Shown here piece after piece: positions 40,544 through 48,961 of a stretch of DNA of 64,000 nt (its first letter is position 1; each line of letters opens with the position of its first letter). The translations under genes and the position numbers were made by a program. The stretch lies in assembly GCF_039673065.1 (NCBI RefSeq), contig NZ_JBDJKW010000001.1, positions 434,001-498,000 on the forward strand. Reading direction: 5' to 3'. The stretch is from Allobosea sp039673065. Lineage in GTDB: Bacteria; Pseudomonadota; Alphaproteobacteria; Rhizobiales; Beijerinckiaceae. The notes below the pieces were generated by a model that was not told where the DNA came from, searched no databases, and saw nothing but the letters and a program-made list of their open reading frames with translations.

Positions 40544-41647
40544 TCAGCCGGCATAGCGCAGGATCGCCGCCAGCGTCTCGGCGCCCTCCGGCAGGTCGGC
40601 CTTGCGCACGGCCAGAACCCGGCCACCGGCCGCCAGCACGCGCCCTGCGATCTCGTCCACCACGCCATAGGCGACCGCATCATCGGTCTCGGCGAAGGCG
40701 ACGACGCCGTCCTCGTCGACCGTGCCGGGCACCACCGCATCCATGTCGACCATCAGCACGTCGATCTGGCCGCGCGTCGCCGCGCGCGCCGCGTCGGAGA
40801 TGTCGGTCATCGCCCGGCCCTGCCCGTCGCGCTGGGCGAAGAGATCGCACAGGCCGGACAGCTCGGCCGCATAGGCGTTGTCGAGCAGCGGGATCGCCGC
40901 CTGGGCCAGCTCGGCATCGCTCATATGGTCCGGGCTCTGCCGGATCACCTCGGGCAGCAGCCCGTCATAGCGGTTCACCGAGGGGTAGACCTGCCCGAGC
41001 GGATCGACCGCCGCGACGATCAGCGGGATGCCGCTGCCGCCGATGACGGGGCGCAGCGCCGAGTCGATCGCCCGGCAATACTGGATATGCAGCCGGCGAT
41101 TCGATTCTGAGCCATGGCTCTTGCTGATCGAGGACAGGCGCGCATGGCTGGCGGCGTCCTTGGGCAGACCCTCGACCTTCACCGGCTCGGGCGGCAGGTC
41201 GGAGGAGATCTCGATCAGCCGGACATGGTTCTCCGACAGCGCCAGGATATAGGCCTCGTGCGCGAAGGTCACGGCCCGCAGTAGCGGCTTCAGGTGGAAG
41301 CGGTCGGAGACCTGCACCATCTCCGGCAGGCGGTTGGCGAGGCGGTGGACCCGGATCGTCTCCGGCGTCGCGAACACGGCGAGGCTGTGCGCCATGTGCC
41401 GCCAGAGCGCGTCGTCCTCCGCCACGGCGTCGAGTTCCTCCTGCAGCGGCCAGATCCGCCGCTTGTCGAGCCCGCCGGCCTCGAGCTGGCCGATCGCCTC
41501 GCGCACCAGGTTGCGGAAGGCGATGCGGCTGGCGCCGACCTCCTCGGTCAGGGGCGTGGTCGGCACGTAGATCGACACGCAGGCGTCGGAACGGGCCCCG
41601 TTGAGCCTGACGATCTCGGCGTGGCTGGGCGTGTCGACATAGAGCAT
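40544..41647 (-). CDS. baeRF/Balon-type candidate ribosome hibernation factor
   Basis: 367 residues that I recognise as the bacterial archaeo-eukaryotic release-factor-like (baeRF) family, which includes the hibernation factor Balon. The N-domain opens ACVSIYVPTTPLTEEVGASRIAFRNLV. The middle domain has EAYILALSENHVRLIEI and RLHIQYCRAIDSALRP, then LIVAAVDPLGQVYPSVNRYDGLLPE. The C-terminal part (about 275-367) is an eL30-like fold with GQIDVLMVDMDAVVPG. No GGQ release tripeptide and no NIKS are seen, so it should not terminate translation. Balon-type factors bind the A site of idle ribosomes. The function here is inferred from family. Confidence 0.65.
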   Translation of the reverse strand: MLYVDTPSHAEIVRLNGARSDACVSIYVPTTPLTEEVGASRIAFRNLVREAIGQLEAGGLDKRRIWPLQEELDAVAEDDALWRHMAHSLAVFATPETIRVHRLANRLPEMVQVSDRFHLKPLLRAVTFAHEAYILALSENHVRLIEISSDLPPEPVKVEGLPKDAASHARLSSISKSHGSESNRRLHIQYCRAIDSALRPVIGGSGIPLIVAAVDPLGQVYPSVNRYDGLLPEVIRQSPDHMSDAELAQAAIPLLDNAYAAELSGLCDLFAQRDGQGRAMTDISDAARAATRGQIDVLMVDMDAVVPGTVDEDGVVAFAETDDAVAYGVVDEIAGRVLAAGGRVLAVRKADLPEGAETLAAILRYAG

Positions 41648-42068
41648 TGCGCATCCTCCTGTGCTTCGGTTGCCTAAGGATAATGCACGGAAGCGCCGCC
41701 GGTTCGCGACGCTGCGTCACCGTGACGCCTCCGGCGATTGTTTCTCGCCGGACTCGCTGATATGAAGACGAGCCAGTTTGGAACCGATAGAACGAACCCA
41801 TGACGACGGGACGGCAGGAACGGGGGGCAGTTCGCAGTGTGGTGCGCCGCACGCTGAACCCGCGCCGTTTTCCGACCACACAGGGTTTCGCCGCGCTGCA
41901 CGACCATGCCCGTCTGCCTTGGCGCTTCTTCGGACGCTTCACCGCATCGCTCGCAGCGGGCCTTAGCAGGGCCTGAGACCGGCCGTCCGGCCGGCCGAAG
42001 GCCCGCTCACGCTCCGCACCGGGCCGCCTCGGCCCCATCGTCATTCCCACGACAGAAGACAAGAAGCC
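41648..42068. other. Divergent intergenic region before leuC
   Basis: About 420 bases between the baeRF-type gene and leuC. It holds the palindrome at 41712-41726 and a moderate promoter for leuC, TTGTTT (41736-41741), 17 bases, TATGAA (41759-41764). The long leader of leuC (about 300 bases) has GC-rich inverted segments near 41980 but no clear attenuator and no leucine-rich leader peptide. Confidence 0.45.
41712..41726. promoter_or_regulatory. Perfect 15-base palindrome, likely operator
   Basis: GCGTCACCGTGACGC: 7-base arms around one central base, 64 bases upstream of the baeRF-type gene and close to the candidate leuC promoter. The protein that binds it is unknown. Confidence 0.55.
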
Positions 42069-43487
42069 ATGACTGCGTCCAAAGCTCCGACCACCTTGTA
42101 CGACAAGATCTTCGAGGATCACGTCATCGACCGGCAGGAAGACGGCACCTGCCTGCTCTATATCGACCGCCATCTGGTCCATGAGGTCACAAGCCCGCAG
42201 GCCTTCGAAGGCCTGCGCATGACAGGCCGCAAGGTGCACGCGCCAAGCAAGACCCTCGCCGTCGTCGACCACAACATCGAGACGACCGACCGCTCGAAGG
42301 GCATCCAGGAAGAGGAAAGCCGCATCCAGGTCGAGGCGCTGGCGCGCAACGCCAAGGACTTCGGCGTCGAGTACTTCAACGAGCTCGATATCCGCCAGGG
42401 CATCGTCCACATCGTCGGCCCCGAGCAGGGCTTCACGCTGCCCGGCACCACGATCGTCTGCGGCGACAGCCACACCTCGACGCATGGCGCCTTCGGCGCG
42501 CTGGCCCACGGCATCGGCACCTCGGAGGTCGAGCACGTGCTCGCCACCCAGACGCTGATCCAGAAGAAGGCCAAGAACATGCTCGTCCAAGTGGACGGCA
42601 CCCCGGCCCCGGGCGTCGGCGCCAAGGACATCACGCTCGCCATCATCGGCGAGATCGGCACCGCCGGCGGCACCGGCTCCGTCATCGAGTACGCCGGCGA
42701 GGCCATTCGCGGCCTGTCGATGGAAGGCCGGATGACGGTCTGCAACATGTCGATCGAGGGCGGCGCCCGCGCCGGCATGGTCGCGCCCGACCAGAAGGCG
42801 TTCGACTATCTGAAGGACCGTCCGCGCGCCCCCAAGGGCGAGGCCTGGGCGGCCGCGCTGCGCTACTGGGAGACGCTGCGCACCGACGAGGGCGCGCATT
42901 TCGACCGCGTGGTGAAGCTCGACGCCAGCAACCTGCCGCCGATCGTTTCCTGGGGTACCAGCCCCGAGGACGTGATCTCGGTCGCCGGCGTCGTGCCGGA
43001 TCCGGAGCAGATCGAGGACGAGGTCAAGCGCGCCTCGAAGAAGCGGGCGCTCGACTATATGGGCCTGACCGCCGGCACGAAGATGACCGACATCCCGCTC
43101 GACGTGATCTGGATCGGCTCCTGCACCAATGGCCGCATCGAAGACCTGCGCACCGTCGCGAAGATCGTCGAGGGCAAGAAGGTCCATGCGAGCCTGGACT
43201 ACGCCATGATCGTCCCGGGCTCCGGCCTGGTGAAGCAGCAGGCGGAGGCCGAAGGCCTGGACAAGATCTTCCTGGCCGCCGGCTTCGAATGGCGCGAGCC
43301 GGGCTGCTCGATGTGCCTCGGCATGAACCCCGACCAGCTCAAGCCCGGCCAGCGCGCCGCCTCGACCTCGAACCGCAATTTCGAGGGTCGCCAGGGCTAT
43401 CGCGGCCGGACGCATCTGGTCTCGCCGGCCATGGCGGCGGCGGCGGCGCTGACCGCCCGCTTCGTCGACGTGCGGACGCTCGGCTGA
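42069..43487 (+). CDS. leuC: 3-isopropylmalate dehydratase large subunit
   Basis: Isomerises 2- to 3-isopropylmalate in leucine synthesis, with LeuD, using a 4Fe-4S cluster. The 472-residue length is normal. Cluster cysteines lie in WIGSCTNGRIEDLR and in EPGCSMCLGMNPD (CxxC). The conserved start is TLYDKIFEDHVI, and GDSHTSTHGAFGALAHGIGTSEVEHVLATQ is intact. Two small genes separate it from leuD. Confidence 0.98.
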   Translation: MTASKAPTTLYDKIFEDHVIDRQEDGTCLLYIDRHLVHEVTSPQAFEGLRMTGRKVHAPSKTLAVVDHNIETTDRSKGIQEEESRIQVEALARNAKDFGVEYFNELDIRQGIVHIVGPEQGFTLPGTTIVCGDSHTSTHGAFGALAHGIGTSEVEHVLATQTLIQKKAKNMLVQVDGTPAPGVGAKDITLAIIGEIGTAGGTGSVIEYAGEAIRGLSMEGRMTVCNMSIEGGARAGMVAPDQKAFDYLKDRPRAPKGEAWAAALRYWETLRTDEGAHFDRVVKLDASNLPPIVSWGTSPEDVISVAGVVPDPEQIEDEVKRASKKRALDYMGLTAGTKMTDIPLDVIWIGSCTNGRIEDLRTVAKIVEGKKVHASLDYAMIVPGSGLVKQQAEAEGLDKIFLAAGFEWREPGCSMCLGMNPDQLKPGQRAASTSNRNFEGRQGYRGRTHLVSPAMAAAAALTARFVDVRTLG

Positions 43488-43512
43488 ACCGGCGGGTGCG
43501 CGGGAGGCGGCG

Positions 43513-43758
43513 ATGACGAACGACCCCCGCGAGACGGCCCGCTCCACCGAGGCCGACGCGGCGCTCGGACGCGTGAAGCGCGATTCCGAGAGCCTGCTCG
43601 GCTCCTCGATGGGGCGTGCCGCCGATCACTTCGCCGGCCGGGATGCGCCGGAGGACGACCGGATCGAGCTCTGGGGGCGGCGGATCGGCCGCGCCCTCTC
43701 GCTGGTCGCCTTCATCGGCCTGTCCTGGTGGCTCGGGCATCAACTGAAGTTCTGGTGA
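43513..43758 (+). CDS. Small single-pass membrane protein of unknown function
   Basis: 81 residues: a charged, soluble N-terminal part (about 1-57) and one C-terminal membrane segment (about 59-78, ALSLVAFIGLSWWLGHQL). Its stop overlaps the start of the next gene (TGATG), so the two are translationally coupled. No family recognised. Confidence 0.75.
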   Translation: MTNDPRETARSTEADAALGRVKRDSESLLGSSMGRAADHFAGRDAPEDDRIELWGRRIGRALSLVAFIGLSWWLGHQLKFW

Positions 43759-44219
43759 TGGGCAGCAGCGTTCCCCCGATCAGGCGCTCCAGCGCCGAGG
43801 GCCCCCTCGACCAGGCCGCGTGGGACGGCCTGCGCGCGCCTTCGGTCGATGCGCTGGAGGATCTCGCCCAGGCCGCCTTCGACCGGCTGCCGGCCGAGTT
43901 CCGCCAGCTCTGCGCCGATCTGGTGATCAACGTCACCGACTTCCCGGAGGACGAAGTCCTCAAGGAGCTCGAGGCGGAGAGCCCGTTCGACCTGCTCGGG
44001 CTCTTCTCCGGCGTCGGCCTGCCGCAGCAGGGCTTTGCCCCGCAGACCGGCCAGATGCCCAACACCATCCATCTCTACCGCCGGCCGATCCTCGACTACT
44101 GGGCGGAGCACGACGAGAGCCTCGGCGCCATCGTCACCCATGTGCTCGTCCACGAGATCGGCCATCATTTCGGTTTCGACGACGACGACATGGACGCCAT
44201 CGAGCGCGCGGCGGGCTAG
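43758..44219 (+). CDS. Zincin-like minimal metallopeptidase-family protein
   Basis: 153 residues from ATG 43758. The C-terminal VTHVLVHEIGHHFGFDDDDMDAIE holds the zinc motif HEIGH (132-136), Glu133 being the probable catalytic base, and continues in the HExxHxxGxxDxxM pattern of the MMP-like (DUF1025) family. The start RLPAEFRQLCADLVINVTDFP is also typical. Peptidase activity of this family is unproven. Coupled to the membrane protein before it and 41 bases before leuD. Confidence 0.9.
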   Translation: MGSSVPPIRRSSAEGPLDQAAWDGLRAPSVDALEDLAQAAFDRLPAEFRQLCADLVINVTDFPEDEVLKELEAESPFDLLGLFSGVGLPQQGFAPQTGQMPNTIHLYRRPILDYWAEHDESLGAIVTHVLVHEIGHHFGFDDDDMDAIERAAG

Positions 44220-44260
44220 CCCGCGCCGCACCGCGTCCGCCCCGACAAGGAGCAAGAGAC

Positions 44261-44863
44261 ATGCAGCCCTTCACCACTCTGACCTCGACCCCTGCCCCGC
44301 TGAAGGTGATCAATGTCGACACCGACATGATCATCCCCAAGCAGCACCTGAAGACGATCAAGCGCACCGGCCTCGGCACCGCGCTGTTTTCGGAGATGCG
44401 CTATCGCGAGGACGGCTCAGAGAACCCGGACTTCGTCCTGAACCAGCCGGCCTACCGCCAGTCGCAGATCCTCGTCGCCGGCGACAATTTCGGCTGCGGC
44501 TCCTCGCGCGAGCACGCGCCCTGGGCCCTGCTGGACTTCGGCATCCGCTGCGTGATCTCCACCAGCTTCGCCGATATCTTCTACAACAACTGCTTCAAGA
44601 ACGGCATCCTGCCGATCAAGGTCAGCCAGGAAGACCTCGACAAGCTGTTCGACGACGCCGATCGCGGCGCCAACGCCACGCTGACGGTCGACCTCGAGAA
44701 TCAGACGATCAAGGGCCCCGATGGCGGCGAGCTGCATTTCGAGATCGACCCGTTCCGCAAGCACTGCCTGCTGAACGGCCTCGACGACATCGGCCTGACC
44801 ATGGCCAAGTCGAGCAAGATCGAGGCCTATGAGGAGAAGCTCAAGGAGCGCGCCTGGGCCTGA
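44261..44863 (+). CDS. leuD: 3-isopropylmalate dehydratase small subunit
   Basis: Partner of LeuC. 200 residues from ATG 44261, with AAGGAG nearby upstream. The swivel-domain patterns are present: NVDTDMIIPKQHLKTIKRTGLG, GDNFGCGSSREHAPWAL and SFADIFYNNCFKNGILPI. The C-terminal DDIGLTM helix is typical of the longer (~200) form. A terminator follows. Confidence 0.98.
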   Translation: MQPFTTLTSTPAPLKVINVDTDMIIPKQHLKTIKRTGLGTALFSEMRYREDGSENPDFVLNQPAYRQSQILVAGDNFGCGSSREHAPWALLDFGIRCVISTSFADIFYNNCFKNGILPIKVSQEDLDKLFDDADRGANATLTVDLENQTIKGPDGGELHFEIDPFRKHCLLNGLDDIGLTMAKSSKIEAYEEKLKERAWA

Positions 44864-44900
44864 TTCCCGCGCGTCCCTCGGGGCGCGGCATAGACATGAC

Positions 44901-44926
44901 GAAAGGGCCGCTCGCGCGGCCCTTTC
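44901..44926 (+). terminator. Terminator of the leuC-leuD unit
   Basis: GAAAGGGCCGC (44901-44911) pairs perfectly with GCGGCCCTTTC (44916-44926) around a 4-base loop, 37 bases after the leuD stop. Confidence 0.8.
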
Positions 44927-44987
44927 GCATTTCGGTTGGCCGATTGGCACCTCCGGCCTGCGCGCCGCGTGACGGGGCGGGCGCCGC

Positions 44988-46229
44988 TCAGGCCACCAGA
45001 CCCTGCATCGGCGCCAGAGCGCCCGTGCCGGGGAAGACGCGCTCCGCCAGCACCGGACCCGAGAGGCCGAACAGGTCCGAGACCACGCCCTTGGCGACGG
45101 CGCGGATATCGGTCGTCGGACGCAGGTCGCGCTGCTCGTGCAGTTGTGAAAGCTTCAGCCCCGGCCAGTCGGCGATCACCCGCCGGCCGCGCACCGCCCC
45201 GCCGACGAGGAAAGCCACCGTGCCGGTGCCGTGATCGGTGCCGACCGTGCCGTTCACCCGCGCCGTCCGGCCGAACTCCGTCACCACCATCACCACCGTG
45301 TCCTTCCAGACCGACTTCAGCCCCTCCTCGAAGGCGGCGAGCGCGCCGTCCAGCCCGCCGAGCAGGGTGCCGAGCCGCCCCTTGGCGCCGCCTTCATTGG
45401 CATGGGTGTCCCAGCCCTCGAAGGCCAGCGCCGCGATGCGCGGCCCGTCCTCGGCCGCGACGATGCGCGCTGCGCCCTCCGCGATGCGGCGCATGCCCTC
45501 GGCGGTATCCGGCCCGCCGCCGCCGCGCGGCCGCTCCATGCCCTGCCGGTTGGCGATCGTCTCGGTCTCGACCGCGCGCGCCAGAGCCTGCGCCAGCCCG
45601 GGATCGCGCTGGCCGTAGAGATCGCCGAGGCGCTGCACCAGGTCGGAGCCGGCCCGCGCCATGCGCGGCGGCGCCCAGCCGAGAACCGGTGCCTCGCCCC
45701 GCACGATCAGCGGCGGCACCACGCCGACGCCGAGCGCGCCATGGCGCGCCACCGCCTCGCCCGGCGGCAGCGCCGCCAGCAGCCGGTTGAGCCAGCCGCT
45801 CTCCGTCCGGCCAGGACCGCCCTGCCCGCTCTCCAGCACGTCCTGCCCGTCGAAATGCGAACGCTCGCGATAGCCGGTGGCGCTGGCATGGACGATCGCC
45901 GCCTGCCCGCCGGCATAGAGCCGTGCCAGCTGCGGCATCGCCGGATGCAGGCCGAAGAAGCCGTCGAGCGGCAGGGCCGCGTCCGCGCCGTCGCGGCTCA
46001 GGGCGATGCCCTCGCGTAGGCCGACATAATCGGGATCGCCGAGCGGCGGCACGGCGGAGAGCCCGTCCATGGCGCCGCGCAGCACCACCAGCAGGAAGCG
46101 GCAGTCGCGCGCGCCGGCCGCATGCGCGAAACGCGGCATGCAGGACCAGGCGAAGAGGGCGCCCGCCGCGCCGAGCACCGCCCGGCGCGAAGGGGTCATG
46201 CGTTCGCAGTCGTCATCGTCGGCGGCCAT
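44988..46229 (-). CDS. DUF1501 protein (Tat-exported, sulfatase-like fold)
   Basis: 413 residues from the ATG at 46227-46229, preceded by GGAGGTGAGC. The N-terminus has SRRAVLGAAGALFAW (twin Arg at 15-16), a Tat signal. DUF1501 hallmarks: LLVVLRGAMDGLSAVPP, SGWLNRLLA, FEGWDTHANEG, VMVVTEFGRTARVNGTVGTDHGTGTVAFLVGG. The fold is related to alkaline phosphatases and sulfatases. It lies 2 bases after the DUF1800 stop, forming the widespread DUF1800-DUF1501 pair of unknown function. Confidence 0.93.
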   Translation of the reverse strand: MAADDDDCERMTPSRRAVLGAAGALFAWSCMPRFAHAAGARDCRFLLVVLRGAMDGLSAVPPLGDPDYVGLREGIALSRDGADAALPLDGFFGLHPAMPQLARLYAGGQAAIVHASATGYRERSHFDGQDVLESGQGGPGRTESGWLNRLLAALPPGEAVARHGALGVGVVPPLIVRGEAPVLGWAPPRMARAGSDLVQRLGDLYGQRDPGLAQALARAVETETIANRQGMERPRGGGGPDTAEGMRRIAEGAARIVAAEDGPRIAALAFEGWDTHANEGGAKGRLGTLLGGLDGALAAFEEGLKSVWKDTVVMVVTEFGRTARVNGTVGTDHGTGTVAFLVGGAVRGRRVIADWPGLKLSQLHEQRDLRPTTDIRAVAKGVVSDLFGLSGPVLAERVFPGTGALAPMQGLVA

Positions 46230-46231
46230 GC

Positions 46232-47692
46232 TCACCTCCGCTGGAATTCGGGCGACATCAGCAACAGCGCGATCGCCTGCGGCTTGCTCTCGGCACGGGC
46301 GACGGCCTGGCGCGTCTCGGGCGAGGCGAGCGGCCCCAGGATCGTATCGAGCAGCGCCCGCGGGTCCGGCACCGTCTCCGCCGCCTGCCGGCCGAGCGCG
46401 GCCGCGACGTCGATGCGCGTCTTGATGCCCTCCGGCGTCGCCCAGGCGGCATTGCCGTCCGGATAGCCGTCCGGCCCCGAGGGCTGCCAGAAGGGTTGTC
46501 CCATCGCGCCGAGCGGCCCGGCGATCTGGCCGTAATCCGGCTTGCGGGCGAGCGCCCGGAAGGCCGCGAGCAGGAACTCCTGCGGCGAGCGCAGCTTCTG
46601 GGCAGGCGCTTCCCAGGAGGCCGGCGCGGTCAGGAGCGTGCGCGCCAGCGCCGCGAGATCGCCCTGCGTCTCGAGGAAGGCCCGCTCCAGCGCCGCGACC
46701 AGCGGCTTCGGCGGATCGTCGGCGATGAAGTGCCGGGCGAGCTTGCGCGCGACGAAGCGGGCGGTGCTGGGATGGCGGGCGAGATCGGCCAGCGCGGCCA
46801 GCCCTTGCGTCCGTCCCTCCTGCCGGTAGACGCGCCCGAGCAGGCGCTGGCCACCGGGCTCGTGCACGCCGGGATTGAAGGCGAAGGAGCCGGGGAAACC
46901 GAGGCGCCCGTCGCGCCCGGCCACGCCCCAGCCGGTGATGATACGCGCCAGGCTGGTGACATCCGCCTGGCTGTAGCCGCCCGAGACCCCGAGCGTGTGC
47001 AGTTCCATGATCTCGCGGGCGAGGTTCTCGTTCAGCCCGCGCCCGCGCCGCCGCCCGGCCGGCGAGCTCGGCCCGACCGAGAGCTGGTTGTCCAGGAAGG
47101 TCAGCATCGCCGGATGGCTCTCGACCGCGACCAGCATGTCCTCGAAGCGGCCGAAGACATGCGGGCGGATCGCCTCGCGCTCGAAGGCACCGGCCATCGC
47201 CCGGACGAAATTGCCCTTGGCGACCGAGACGCAGAAATGGTTCGACCAGAAGGCGACCAGCCGCTCGGTGAAGCCGCAATCGGCCTCGAGCGCCACGGCG
47301 ACGCGGGCGACCATCTCCTCGCGCAGCACCCTCTGCGGGAAGGGCGGCTCGGCCGGCGCCTGCTGGCGCGGCGGCTCCGATGGACCGGTCGGCGGCGGCA
47401 CCTGCGCCAGCTGCACGCCGGCCGGCTTGCCGGCCTCGGCGACGCGCCGTTCCCGCGCGGCACGTTCGGCATCCTCGAAGGCATACAGCGCACGGCCGAT
47501 CGGCGCCGCGCCGGAAAAGCTCACCGCCGGCGCAGGCGCCCCGCCCTCCCGGCCGATCTCGGCGAGCAGCCGCTCGCGGGCCTGCGCCGCGGAGGCGCGC
47601 TCGTCGCGGCGCGGCCCCAGGCCGAAGCGCCGCAGCGCCGCCATGTCGCCGAAAGCCTGGTCACTGAGATTCGGGTCGGACCGATCCGCCAT
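46232..47692 (-). CDS. DUF1800 protein
   Basis: 486 residues. The family core is clear: RVAVALEADCGFTERLVAFWSNHF, the NLAREIMELHTLGVSGGYSQADVTSLARIITGW block, and KLARHFIADDPPKPLVAALERAF. No signal peptide is visible at the N-terminus (MADRSDPNLSDQAFGDMAAL), although its partner DUF1501 has a Tat signal. The function is unknown; the pair is common in Gram-negative bacteria and predicted to act outside the cytoplasm. Confidence 0.93.
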   Translation of the reverse strand: MADRSDPNLSDQAFGDMAALRRFGLGPRRDERASAAQARERLLAEIGREGGAPAPAVSFSGAAPIGRALYAFEDAERAARERRVAEAGKPAGVQLAQVPPPTGPSEPPRQQAPAEPPFPQRVLREEMVARVAVALEADCGFTERLVAFWSNHFCVSVAKGNFVRAMAGAFEREAIRPHVFGRFEDMLVAVESHPAMLTFLDNQLSVGPSSPAGRRRGRGLNENLAREIMELHTLGVSGGYSQADVTSLARIITGWGVAGRDGRLGFPGSFAFNPGVHEPGGQRLLGRVYRQEGRTQGLAALADLARHPSTARFVARKLARHFIADDPPKPLVAALERAFLETQGDLAALARTLLTAPASWEAPAQKLRSPQEFLLAAFRALARKPDYGQIAGPLGAMGQPFWQPSGPDGYPDGNAAWATPEGIKTRIDVAAALGRQAAETVPDPRALLDTILGPLASPETRQAVARAESKPQAIALLLMSPEFQRR

Positions 47693-47800
47693 GATCCCGC
47701 TCCCTTGGAGAAGCTAGGCTCAAGGTTTCCCCGCACTATGGCGAAAGCCGGACCGACCGGCGGCTTTTGTTCGGACGGCCCGGGCAACTCCTCGAGGCCG

Positions 47801-48892
47801 TCAGACCACCACGGTCACCGTCTGCGCCGCCCTAGTCAACCCGGTATAGAGCCAGCGGTCGCGATGCTCGCGGAAGGCGAAGCTCTCGTCGAACAGAACC
47901 ACGTCGTCCCATTGCGAACCTTGCGCCTTGTGGACGGTCAGGGCGTAGCCGAAGGTGAACTCGTCGGTATGCCGGCGCAGCTCCCAGGCCACCTCCTCCT
48001 CCGTCCCGTCGAAGAAATTCGGCAGCACCGAGACCTTCACCGGCTTGCCGCCGGTATCGTCCTCCGGAGTGACCCGCATGGTGACGAGGCCCTTCTTCGA
48101 GGTCTTGAGCTCCTGCACGATCCAGGCGCCGCCGTTGAGCAGGCCCTTGCTCTTGTCGTTGCGCAGACAGACCAGCTTCTCGCCCACCGCGGGCACCGTG
48201 CCGACATGCCCCATCAGTTGGCGCATACGGGCATTGTAGAGGCGCCGGGTCTTGTTCATGCCGACCAGCACTTGATCGGCGCCGAGCACGATCTCGGGCG
48301 TGATCGCGTCGCGGCGGATCACCCGGCTCTCGCCATAGTCGCCGAGCGCCAGCCGCCCGCCCTCGCGCACCGTCATCGACATCCGCACGATCGGGTTGTC
48401 GGCCGCCTGGCGATGGACCTCGGTCAGCATCACGTCGGGCTCGTGCTCGGTGAAGAAGCCGCCGCCCTTGACCGGCGGCAGCTGCGCCGGGTCGCCCAGC
48501 ACCAGCACCGGCGTGCCGAAGGAGAGCAGGTCGCGACCCAGCTCCTCGTCGACCATCGAGCATTCGTCGATTATGATCAGCTTGGCCTTGGCCGCGGCGC
48601 TCTCGCGGTTGATCACGAAGGTCGGGCTTTCCTCGTCGACCCCGCGCGAACGGTAGATCAGCGAGTGGATGGTCTGCGCGCCTGCGCACCCCTTGTCGCG
48701 CAGCACGAGGGCGGCCTTGCCGGTGAAGGCGGCGAAGACCACCGGCCCGTCGACGCCCTCGGCGAGATGGCGGGCGAGCGTCGTCTTGCCGGTGCCGGCA
48801 TAGCCGAACAGCCGGAAGACCTGGGGCGAGCCGGTCGCCAGCCAGGCGGAGACCGCTTTCAGCGCGCCATCCTGCTGCGGGGACCAGCTCAT
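47801..48892 (-). CDS. RecD-like superfamily 1 ATPase/helicase
   Basis: 363 residues from the ATG at 48890-48892. Walker A is GYAGTGKTT (30-38), motif II is IIIDECSMVDEE, motif III is VLGDPAQLPPV, and the C-terminal UvrD_C_2 segment is GYALTVHKAQGSQWDDVVLFDE...YTGLTRA. This short RecD2-like architecture is found in many bacteria and phages (Dda-like). It probably unwinds DNA 5' to 3' in repair. It follows the chemoreceptor gene on the same strand, 69 bases apart. Confidence 0.92.
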   Translation of the reverse strand: MSWSPQQDGALKAVSAWLATGSPQVFRLFGYAGTGKTTLARHLAEGVDGPVVFAAFTGKAALVLRDKGCAGAQTIHSLIYRSRGVDEESPTFVINRESAAAKAKLIIIDECSMVDEELGRDLLSFGTPVLVLGDPAQLPPVKGGGFFTEHEPDVMLTEVHRQAADNPIVRMSMTVREGGRLALGDYGESRVIRRDAITPEIVLGADQVLVGMNKTRRLYNARMRQLMGHVGTVPAVGEKLVCLRNDKSKGLLNGGAWIVQELKTSKKGLVTMRVTPEDDTGGKPVKVSVLPNFFDGTEEEVAWELRRHTDEFTFGYALTVHKAQGSQWDDVVLFDESFAFREHRDRWLYTGLTRAAQTVTVVV

Positions 48893-48961
48893 CGGAAGAT
48901 CGAACACGTCGCGAACATGGCCGCCAGAAGGGCCCTGAGTCGCCGCCGGACGCAACCCCGC

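Noticed and set aside
41800..41976. 58-codon arginine-rich open frame in the leuC leader
   Set aside because: No ribosome-binding site, third-position G+C near 72 percent against about 90 percent in real genes here, and no run of leucine codons that would mark a leader peptide.
43820..44260. Upstream extension of the leuD frame
   Set aside because: It overlaps the zincin-like gene in another frame; ATG 44261 has a ribosome-binding site and matches the family's start.
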